Positions 1 to 5,373 of a DNA stretch of 14,662 bases are shown piece after piece; positions within the stretch are counted from its first letter, which is position 1; every line of letters starts with the position of its first letter. The translations under genes were made by a program, and so were the position numbers. Source of the stretch: an uncultured Clostridia bacterium (GTDB lineage: Bacteria > Bacillota > Clostridia > Oscillospirales > CAG-272); the NCBI GenBank assembly GCA_904501765.1, contig CAJGCM010000041.1, positions 1-14,662 of the forward strand. The letters are read 5' to 3'. Under the pieces are notes generated by a model. That model worked only from the letters and a program-made list of their open reading frames with translations. It was not told where the DNA came from and ran no database searches.

Positions 1-267
1 AGAGTGCTTTTTTATAAGCACGTTTTCAAGAGTGAGAGCTTCTATTTCGGTCTTGCAAAGAATGTAGTCGAAGTCTCTGATAAGAGAAACGAGCCTTACT
101 GTTTTCGGTGAGGCGTGAGTACCGGAAAAATAACTGCTTACGCGGTTTTTCAGCTTTTTTGATTTTCCGACGTAAATAATATTCCCGTCCGCGTCCTTCA
201 TAATATAGACGCCCGGGGTTTGCGGTAGGGAATTGGCCTTATCCCGCAGTCTTTCCGTAACGGTCAT
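1..267 (-). CDS. uvrC: UvrABC system protein C, N-terminal part (partial)
   Basis: This is the first 89 codons of the UvrC nuclease subunit, which cuts on both sides of a lesion in nucleotide excision repair together with UvrA and UvrB in the cytosol. The reading frame runs off the window at base 1, so only the GIY-YIG nuclease domain is seen. Visible signatures are PGVYIMKD (residues 18-25), IYVGKSKKLKNRV (31-43) with the conserved Arg42, and the EALTLENVLIKKH block (76-88) that carries the metal-binding Glu of the fold. The ATG at 267 follows a GAGGAG ribosome site about 6-7 nt away. The frame stays open back to an ATG at 378, but that extension (MALFFFAAPLLL...) has no UvrC character and a poorer ribosome site, so I reject it. 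The spacing of the motifs is typical of UvrC rather than of a lone GIY-YIG protein. The gene lies 204 nt downstream of ptsH, with no obvious promoter of its own. Confidence 0.93.
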   Translation of the reverse strand, partial: MTVTERLRDKANSLPQTPGVYIMKDADGNIIYVGKSKKLKNRVSSYFSGTHASPKTVRLVSLIRDFDYILCKTEIEALTLENVLIKKHS

Positions 268-471
268 TTTTCTTCTCCTCTCTCCCTGAATTTTGCGATT
301 TGTTTTCTGCCGGGATATCTCGGTGAGCTTTGTCTTAGGCGCTAATAAAAGGGGCGCCGCAAAAAAGAACAAAGCCATCGGCTGCCCGATAAAAGCTTTC
401 TCCGCCGCAAAAAGATGGGCGGGTTCTTAAATGCAACGCCTATTTTATGTAGTACACCACACGGGCAGAGA
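268..471. repeat. ptsH-uvrC gap with short inverted and direct repeats
   Basis: This 204-nt stretch between the ptsH stop and the uvrC start holds no convincing gene. It contains a 7-bp inverted repeat, CTGCCCG at 382-388 and CGGGCAG at 462-468. It also has an 11-bp direct repeat, CGCCGCAAAAA at 355-365 and 403-413. A GC-rich hairpin (CCGCC 402-406 with GGCGG 418-422) lies inside the outer inverted repeat. No hairpin here is followed by a clean U-tract on the minus strand, so I do not call a terminator, and I see no good promoter for uvrC. Read-through from ptsH is the simplest reading. Confidence 0.4.
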
Positions 472-735
472 TTAGTCAGCCAAATCGTTGTTTATGAGAT
501 CTGCCAGGCCCGCAACAGCCTCCTCCTCGTCGCTTCCGTCAGCGATGAGAGTTATGCTCGTTCCCTTGGAAATACCCAGGGAAAGAACGCCGAGCAGACT
601 CTTGGCGTTAACGCGGCAATCGTCCTTCTCGACCCAGATTGAGCACTTGTAAGAATTCGCTTTGCGTATAAAAAGCGATGCGGGATTTGCGTGAAGCCCT
701 ACTCCGTTTTGCATTGTTACACTACGAGTAATCAT
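472..735 (-). CDS. ptsH: HPr-family phosphocarrier protein (Arg17 replaced by Asn)
   Basis: This is an 87-residue cytosolic HPr. Family members relay phosphate from enzyme I (at His15) to sugar-specific EIIA proteins. In Gram-positives they are also phosphorylated by HPr kinase on Ser46 to act as a CcpA corepressor. Counting from the ATG at 735, His15 falls in GLHANPA (13-19) and Ser46 in NAKSLLGVLSLG (43-54), so both phosphorylation sites are present and the length is normal. Residue 17, almost always Arg in HPr and important for the active centre, is Asn here (codon AAT). The start is fixed by an AAGGAG ribosome site 7 nt upstream; the same frame continues upstream to 846, but those residues are unlike HPr. 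A promoter at 981-1009 gives a leader of about 240 nt. It may be a PTS carrier, or a mainly regulatory HPr variant in an organism with little PTS. The family call is firm; the phosphotransfer role is uncertain. Confidence 0.92.
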   Translation of the reverse strand: MITRSVTMQNGVGLHANPASLFIRKANSYKCSIWVEKDDCRVNAKSLLGVLSLGISKGTSITLIADGSDEEEAVAGLADLINNDLAD

Positions 736-974
736 TGAAACGCTCCTTGAATGCCGTAAATAATTTTGCTGCCGCAGGAAGCGGAATTTCATAGCCGAGG
801 ATGAATTTTGCATCCTGACTATACAGCTCCGAGCCTTCTTGTACACAAATTTTACGACGAATTTTATTGGCGGTCTTTGCAGCGGGAAATTCCACCTTGG
901 GAAGCGACGGACAGCTTAGACGGAAGCCTTTGCGCCGAGGCTCAAGATATAAATATACCTGCCGACACCTTAAT
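736..974 (-). promoter_or_regulatory. Long structured 5' leader of ptsH
   Basis: This is the leader expected if transcription starts about 7 nt after the -10 box at 981-986. It is about 240 nt long. On the minus strand it can form a hairpin of about 12 bp with one bulge (791-822), whose inner stem is AGGATG/CATCCT around a 7-nt loop. An 8-bp pair, GGAATTTC (783-790) with GAAATTCC (886-893), could close a larger domain around that region. The ptsH ribosome site lies downstream of these structures. The frame here is open (722-1009) but lacks a believable start codon, so I treat the stretch as untranslated. I recognise no known riboswitch or 6S RNA signature. The pairing is read from sequence; a function is inferred. 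Confidence 0.45.
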
Positions 975-980
975 GTAAAC

Positions 981-1009
981 AGTATAACAAATTGTTGTTT
1001 AAAAATCAA
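981..1009 (-). promoter_or_regulatory. Sigma-A promoter for ptsH
   Basis: On the minus strand, TTGATT (1009-1004) lies 17 nt from TATACT (986-981), a near-consensus housekeeping promoter in AT-rich DNA. A weaker possible tandem promoter (a second TTGATT, 18 nt, TAAACT) lies just upstream, around 1014-1043. The position fits a ptsH transcript with a long leader, since the nearest upstream gene ends at 1056. Confidence 0.75.
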
Positions 1010-1055
1010 TAGTTTATTTAAAAATCTTTTAAAAAATCAATAAATTTCGCCTTTT

Positions 1056-1421
1056 TTACCTATATTTTTCCATATCCGTGATTCTTCCAACGATTAAAGA
1101 ATATTCGCCCCAAATTTTTATGGGCTGGTTTTTAGCCAGGTATTTAGCTCCTCCCGCAAGAAATCCAAGCGGACCTATAAGGCCATCACACATAAAAACG
1201 TATACCCCATCCTCGTACCGCACGCCGTATATTTTGTACTTACCGTCGATATAACCCTCGGTTTCAAAAAAAGCGCCATTCATTTCTTCCTCGGGAGCTA
1301 TCGAAAGAGCAAATGTAACGGAACCGTCCTCGCTCCTCTCTTTTCCTATGTGGTATCCAACGGTGAAGAGGGCAAAGAGGATAAAGAGGATAAATAATTT
1401 GTCAAAAAAATTTATTTTCAT
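1056..1421 (-). CDS. Small single-pass membrane protein (possible DUF4330-like)
   Basis: This is a 121-residue protein I do not recognise with certainty. One hydrophobic segment at residues 4-24 (FFDKLFILFILFALFTVGY) would anchor it with a short N-terminus and an outside domain of about 95 residues. That domain ends in KNQPIKIWGEYSLIVGRITDME, which resembles small beta-rich anchored domains such as DUF4330. I chose the ATG at 1421, which has GAGGG about 4-5 nt upstream and begins right at the membrane segment. An earlier ATG at 1463 overlaps the preceding stop codon (ATGA) but has no properly spaced ribosome site and adds 14 polar residues; coupling from there remains possible. The gene follows another anchored protein and a Wzy-like protein in the same direction, which suggests a shared envelope role. 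No enzyme motif is visible. Confidence 0.75.
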   Translation of the reverse strand: MKINFFDKLFILFILFALFTVGYHIGKERSEDGSVTFALSIAPEEEMNGAFFETEGYIDGKYKIYGVRYEDGVYVFMCDGLIGPLGFLAGGAKYLAKNQPIKIWGEYSLIVGRITDMEKYR

Positions 1422-1459
1422 AAAACCCTCACTGGAATAAATTCTTGATAAGGATAGCC

Positions 1460-1852
1460 TCATTCCTCATAAGGTGAGTATTCAAACCATAGTTTTCTGG
1501 TTCTCAAAGGATGCCCGTTCGGGTTCCTCTCCGCCAGAATTTCTATAACGAGAACACTGCCTTCATCCGCCTCCTCAATACTTACGCTCTCGGCAACTCC
1601 CACCCTGCGCTTTGTAATGGCGTCAAATATCTCATCCCCCTCGCAAACAAGGGCGCAAAACTCCTCTTCCATGGGGGACGTGACGATTTTTATTATATTT
1701 TTTGTGGGAACCTCTTCCGTGTAAAGCAGCCTGTGGAGCAAAAAGACCGAGGAGGAAAGAATTAAAAAGGCGGCGGTGAGTATAATGAAATCTCCAAGGT
1801 ATATTTTTCTTGAAATATCGCTCTTCGCTAACTCCGAAGTAGTTGTTTTCAT
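1460..1852 (-). CDS. Small single-pass membrane protein (possible DUF4330-like)
   Basis: This is a 130-residue protein with a short charged N-terminus, one membrane segment at about residues 19-43 (YLGDFIILTAAFLILSSSVFLL and following) and an outside domain of about 85 residues. The block CEGDEIFDAITKRRVGVAESVSI (about 70-92) resembles the 'GD.v.D..T....G.i' pattern I associate with DUF4330-type anchored proteins; that family link is tentative. The ATG at 1852 has a clear AAGGAGC ribosome site. The gene sits immediately downstream of a terminator-like hairpin (1871-1909) and upstream of a second small anchored protein with the same layout, possibly a diverged duplicate. With the Wzy-like gene next door, a role in surface-polymer assembly or anchoring is a reasonable inference, but nothing in the sequence proves it. 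Confidence 0.8.
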   Translation of the reverse strand: MKTTTSELAKSDISRKIYLGDFIILTAAFLILSSSVFLLHRLLYTEEVPTKNIIKIVTSPMEEEFCALVCEGDEIFDAITKRRVGVAESVSIEEADEGSVLVIEILAERNPNGHPLRTRKLWFEYSPYEE

Positions 1853-1870
1853 AATTACCGCTCCTTACAG

Positions 1871-1909
1871 AAAATAAAATAGGCTGCGACCTCCAGGGAA
1901 GACGCAGCC
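1871..1909 (-). terminator. Rho-independent terminator or attenuator before the small membrane proteins
   Basis: On the minus strand a perfect 7-bp stem (GGCTGCG/CGCAGCC, 1882-1888 and 1903-1909) with a 14-nt loop is followed by TATTTTATTTT. The U-rich tail ends only about 20 nt before the start codon at 1852, which leaves no room for a promoter after it. The loop contains GGAGG. It may partly terminate transcripts from the Wzy-like gene, or act as an attenuator for the two downstream genes. Confidence 0.7.
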
Positions 1910-2017
1910 ATAAATATAAAGCTATTTTTGCTTTAAGCCGTAGGGCGTGTATGCCAAAACGGCAAAAACAGTCACTTATTACATCCGCCGATAATATTTT
2001 TTGCGCACGCTTTGGAT

Positions 2018-3898
2018 TTATTCGCTCTTTTCCCAATCCGCAATGGGAATATCTGCCACAGCTGAATAAGCTGAGCCATCCATACCCGCATATTCTAAGT
2101 TTTCTTCATACTCTTTTTTGGCAATGCGGAGAGTGGCGCTTCCAAGACCGAATACAAGCCAGAACAGGTAGTACATAGAGGAGCTGTACCAGATATAATC
2201 TGTCATACCGAAGCACACGAGGGCGAATATAGCTATACCCGTCATAGTAACGGGAGATGTTATAGAGGACTTTTTGATATAAGGCTTATAGGTAGCGATA
2301 TGTCTTATTCTGACAAGGAGAATAAAAACGAAGAGGATAAGGGCAAAAATACCGCACTGGCAGCCAATCTCAAGAAACAGGTTGTGGCTGTGAATGGCGG
2401 TGACACCGTCCTCAGCGTATTTGAGAAACTCTTCTCCATAGGCTTCGGCTCCAACACCCGCTCCTATGAAAATATTTTCTCCGAACATACTGAGGGATGA
2501 GCGCCAAATGGACAGCCGTGTCGAAATTGAGGTGTCCGCAAGGTTAAAGACGGAGAGTATTCTTTCCAAAAAAGCCTCGGGGAGAGCAAAGACTAAGAGA
2601 GGTATGATACCTAAAGGAATAAGCAAAAGCTTGGGGACTTTTTTAAAGTGAAGAATAAGATATGCGGGGATAGAAAGAAGAAGAGCGACCCATGCGCCTC
2701 TGGTCCAGGTCATTATCATAAGGGCGAGGTTTATGAGGAATACCGCAAAATAAAGAATTCTGCTCCATCCTCTGTTTTTGTCAAGAGCGAATGTTAGAGA
2801 AAATATTATCGCAACGATAAGAAAGATAGCGTATATATTGGGATTGCCAAAGGTGGAATAGGCTCTTGATGCAATGCTTTCGGCAAAGGAGGGGTCAACC
2901 CATTCAGGATGGGTAAGTCCGCTGGGGCTGATAATATATGTTATGATTCCGTATATCGCCACGGGGACAGAGGAGAATAACAGTAAATTGATAGCGTTAT
3001 CCGCAAGTCTGCGGTTTACTATGATATTGCTTGCAAGAAAATAGCCAAAGGCTAATGCTATCATAAGAAGGGCGCTTTCAAAGGAGTTGAAGCCCTTGTT
3101 GAAAATTCCGCTTATGAGAATGAATACGAAGAGGAGAATAAGTATAAGGTCGTATTGCTCAAAATGCAAAAGTCGCTTTCCGAGGGTGACCTTAAGAAGG
3201 AAGGATACCACTGTCAGCAAGACGAGGGAAGCAAGAATTATGCCGCTGTGGGGGAGCAATGGGAGTGCCGGCAGGGTCAGTATTGTGAACATAAAGGAAA
3301 ATTCGGGGGAATACATAGCGAGAATCAGGTAAATCAAGCCACCCACTACGGCAAACACCGTCCATATCGGAACAAAGAAGCCGATAACAGCAGGAACAAT
3401 TCCTATGAAGGCGGCGGCGGGAAGGGTAAGAATCTTTTCGTTTACCGCATCGCTTTTATATCTCTTAAGGCAGAGGGCGTCGAAAATCACCGTCACAAGG
3501 CCGCCTCCCGAGGATACGGCGTATGCCAAGGGCTTATCCGTCAAAAGAAGGGGAATTGAAATTACAGAGCAGACCGCTCCTATAATAAGGTCTGATACGG
3601 GGATTTCTGCCGCCTCACTGAAATAATAGCTTGCGAAATTCATAAGAAGCGTCACTATGGCGAAGGACATAAGAATCACTCCATAGCTTCTTACGTATAT
3701 GTGTGACAGTATTGAGGTGAGCCGCTCGAAAAATTTTGCAACAGGGCTTTCAAGAAGCTTTTTTGCGTAGGTTGAGCCTACGCCGCTTATAAGCTTGTCG
3801 GAAAAAGTTTTTCCCGCACGGCTGATTCCGCTCTTTCGGAATTTCTCCTCGGAGCTCTCATAGCCGAAGAGAAAATCAAGTAGGTTCGATTTTTTCAA
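2018..3898 (-). CDS. Wzy/WaaL-like polytopic membrane protein (O-antigen ligase family)
   Basis: This is a 626-residue integral membrane protein of the O-antigen ligase/polymerase superfamily, which joins or polymerises lipid-linked glycans at the outer face of the membrane. A cytosolic stretch of about 70 residues is followed by roughly a dozen hydrophobic segments. Typical landmarks are RAYSTFGNPNIYA (345-357), the conserved Arg in TWTRGAW (397-403), RLSIWRSSL (461-469) and the large outside loop ending in HSHNLFLEIG (503-512). The polar C-terminal tail (about 590-626) is probably cytosolic. Translation starts at a TTG codon (3898) preceded by a strong AGGAGG site 7 nt away. The gene lies 76 nt after trmD with no visible promoter, so it is probably co-transcribed with rimM-trmD. 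In a Gram-positive the substrate is probably a cell-wall or capsular polymer rather than O-antigen. Ligase versus polymerase cannot be decided from sequence. Confidence 0.88.
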   Translation of the reverse strand: MKKSNLLDFLFGYESSEEKFRKSGISRAGKTFSDKLISGVGSTYAKKLLESPVAKFFERLTSILSHIYVRSYGVILMSFAIVTLLMNFASYYFSEAAEIPVSDLIIGAVCSVISIPLLLTDKPLAYAVSSGGGLVTVIFDALCLKRYKSDAVNEKILTLPAAAFIGIVPAVIGFFVPIWTVFAVVGGLIYLILAMYSPEFSFMFTILTLPALPLLPHSGIILASLVLLTVVSFLLKVTLGKRLLHFEQYDLILILLFVFILISGIFNKGFNSFESALLMIALAFGYFLASNIIVNRRLADNAINLLLFSSVPVAIYGIITYIISPSGLTHPEWVDPSFAESIASRAYSTFGNPNIYAIFLIVAIIFSLTFALDKNRGWSRILYFAVFLINLALMIMTWTRGAWVALLLSIPAYLILHFKKVPKLLLIPLGIIPLLVFALPEAFLERILSVFNLADTSISTRLSIWRSSLSMFGENIFIGAGVGAEAYGEEFLKYAEDGVTAIHSHNLFLEIGCQCGIFALILFVFILLVRIRHIATYKPYIKKSSITSPVTMTGIAIFALVCFGMTDYIWYSSSMYYLFWLVFGLGSATLRIAKKEYEENLEYAGMDGSAYSAVADIPIADWEKSE

Positions 3899-3974
3899 GA
3901 GTCTCCCTCCTTTCTTTTGTCGAATTCATAAAGTGAAGCGCACTTAATGGGTCATCGTGTTAAAAAACGGCGTA

Positions 3975-4700
3975 TCATTTTTTCTTTTTGTTTGTCTTTG
4001 GGTGTTCCTTTTCCCAAGCGTCATATAGGTCGGGGCGACGGATTTTGGTCAGCTCCAAAGCCTTTTCAAGGCGCCACTGGTCAACCTTTTTATGGTCGCC
4101 GCCCACAAGAACGGCGGGCACCTCCATACCTTCAAAGACTCTTGGCTTGGTGTATTGCGGATATTCAAGAAGTCCCGAGGCGACGGACTCCTCCTCGTAG
4201 CAAGCGCTTTCGGCAAGAACGCCGTCCTTCAGCCTTGAAACTGCGTCTATTACGATACAAGCGGGGATTTCACCGCCGGTTACAACGTAATCTCCGATGG
4301 ATAGTTCCTCATCTATAATGCCATCGATTACCCTCTGGTCAACGCCCTCGTAGTGACCGCATAAGAATATAAGCTCGTCGTACTCTGCAAGCTCACGAGC
4401 CACCCCGTGGTTAAAAATACGCCCCTTCGGTGACATATAAATCACTCTTTTTCTGGAATCGTCCGAGGTTTTTGACAAAACCTCACGGTAGCAGTCGAAT
4501 ATGGGCTGACAGCTCATAACCATACCGACACCTCCCCCGAAGGGAGTATCGTCGGTTTTTCTGTGTTTATCCTTTGAAAACTCTCTTATGTCGTAGCAAA
4601 GGACCTCAAGTATTCCGTTTTTCTGCGCCCGACCTATAATACTTTCCGACAAAACATCGGATACAAGACGGGGAAAAAGGGTCATAACGTGAAATTTCAT
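3975..4700 (-). CDS. trmD: tRNA (guanine37-N1)-methyltransferase
   Basis: TrmD transfers a methyl group from S-adenosylmethionine to G37, next to the anticodon, and so prevents +1 frameshifting; it acts as a cytosolic dimer with a trefoil-knot (SPOUT) fold. The 241-residue length is normal. Diagnostic blocks are DDTPFGGGVGMVM (50-62), CGHYEGVDQRV (114-124), SIGDYVVTGGEIPA (134-147), GLLEYPQYTKP (176-186) and GGDHKKVDQWR (200-210). In the loop before GLLEYP the sequence is EEESV, where many family members have EDSF; the acidic residue is Glu171 here. The ATG at 4700 overlaps the rimM stop by 4 nt (ATGA) with GAGGA just upstream, so translation is probably coupled. The lysine-rich tail (NKKKK) is unremarkable. 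The usual neighbours rpsP and rplS are absent; a surface-glycan gene follows instead. Confidence 0.97.
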   Translation of the reverse strand: MKFHVMTLFPRLVSDVLSESIIGRAQKNGILEVLCYDIREFSKDKHRKTDDTPFGGGVGMVMSCQPIFDCYREVLSKTSDDSRKRVIYMSPKGRIFNHGVARELAEYDELIFLCGHYEGVDQRVIDGIIDEELSIGDYVVTGGEIPACIVIDAVSRLKDGVLAESACYEEESVASGLLEYPQYTKPRVFEGMEVPAVLVGGDHKKVDQWRLEKALELTKIRRPDLYDAWEKEHPKTNKKKK

Positions 4701-5215
4701 ACGTCCTCAAAAAGACCGGGAATAGGCTTTATCATAACGCCGCGGTCAATATCAATTTCTTTTATAAATTCGTCCACGTCGGGAACAAGAGCTTGTCTTC
4801 CGTTCTCCGTGTCGATTACGTATAGTTTGCCTCGGGGTACGTCGGTAATATCGACAACTGTGCCGAGAGTCCTACCCGTGTCAACGTCAATAGCGGGCAA
4901 CCCTATAATATCGGCGAGAAAATGAGAACCCTTGGGGAGGGGAATATCATCTCTGTTCAGGTATATCACACGGTTTTTAAGAGCCTGCGCTGCCTCTCTT
5001 TCGTCGAGCCCCTCTATATGCATAAGCACAAGAGCGCCGCTGACAGATGCCGAAATTACCTTCGCCTCCTTATATCCGCCGTCCTTTTCGGCGAAGAAAA
5101 TGCGCTTTTGCGCAGCGAGAATTTTCGGTGTGTCGCACCAGCTTTCAATTTTTACAACACCACGGACACCGTGGGGCGAAAGTATTTTTCCGCATTCAAG
5201 AAATTCTTTTTTCAT
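4697..5215 (-). CDS. rimM: Ribosome maturation factor RimM
   Basis: RimM binds ribosomal protein S19 and helps assemble the 30S head. The 172-residue protein has the RimM barrel first (ECGKILSPHGVRGVVKIESWCD, starting near residue 6) and a PRC-barrel after about residue 95 (HFLADIIGLPAIDVDTGRTLGTV...), ending in the usual PIPGLFEDV. The ATG at 5215 is the natural start by family alignment. The frame extends 12 codons upstream to a TTG at 5251, but that TTG is the -35 box of the promoter, so the extension cannot be translated from that promoter. No Shine-Dalgarno site precedes 5215, and the predicted transcription start is at or within about 1 nt of the ATG, which suggests a leaderless mRNA. 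It overlaps trmD by 4 nt. Confidence 0.95.
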   Translation of the reverse strand: MKKEFLECGKILSPHGVRGVVKIESWCDTPKILAAQKRIFFAEKDGGYKEAKVISASVSGALVLMHIEGLDEREAAQALKNRVIYLNRDDIPLPKGSHFLADIIGLPAIDVDTGRTLGTVVDITDVPRGKLYVIDTENGRQALVPDVDEFIKEIDIDRGVMIKPIPGLFEDV

Positions 5216-5222
5216 ACGATGT

Positions 5223-5251
5223 ATTTTACCATAAATATGCACCTTTGTCAA
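5223..5251 (-). promoter_or_regulatory. Consensus promoter for rimM-trmD
   Basis: On the minus strand, a perfect -35 TTGACA (5251-5246), a 17-nt spacer ending in TATGG (extended -10) and TAAAAT (5228-5223) form a strong sigma-A promoter. Only 7 nt separate the -10 from the rimM ATG at 5215, so initiation is expected at or next to the A of the start codon. It probably drives rimM, trmD and the downstream membrane genes. Confidence 0.85.
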
Positions 5252-5373
5252 TATTTATAAAAAATACCTGATTTAAAATCTATGAGCGTAAAATATATGT
5301 GTGCGTATTCGCCTTTGTATATGCCTCGGTGCGTATTGTACGAGCTGAACTTGCGCAGCACGGAAGAATAAGG

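Noticed and set aside
268..378. N-terminal extension of UvrC from an in-frame ATG at 378
   Set aside because: The added residues are hydrophobic and then basic and unlike UvrC, whereas the ATG at 267 has a GAGGAG site and the standard UvrC N-terminus.
722..1009. Open frame of 95 codons upstream of and overlapping ptsH
   Set aside because: Its first codon is the -35 box, the promoter lies inside it, no later in-frame start has a ribosome site, and the translation resembles no family I know.
1632..2036. Open frame of 134 codons on the minus strand across the Wzy-like gene end and the small membrane-protein gene
   Set aside because: It runs through the terminator hairpin and overlaps a better supported gene in another frame; the composition (Arg/His/Tyr-rich) is that of a shadow frame.
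3155..3559. Open frame of 134 codons on the plus strand inside the Wzy-like gene
   Set aside because: It is antisense to a clear membrane-protein gene, has low-complexity charged composition and no ribosome site.
5301..5337. 9-bp direct repeat GTGCGTATT (5301-5309 and 5329-5337) upstream of the rimM promoter
   Set aside because: It is short, has only two copies and a spacing of 28 nt. It could be an operator but is not distinguishable from chance here.
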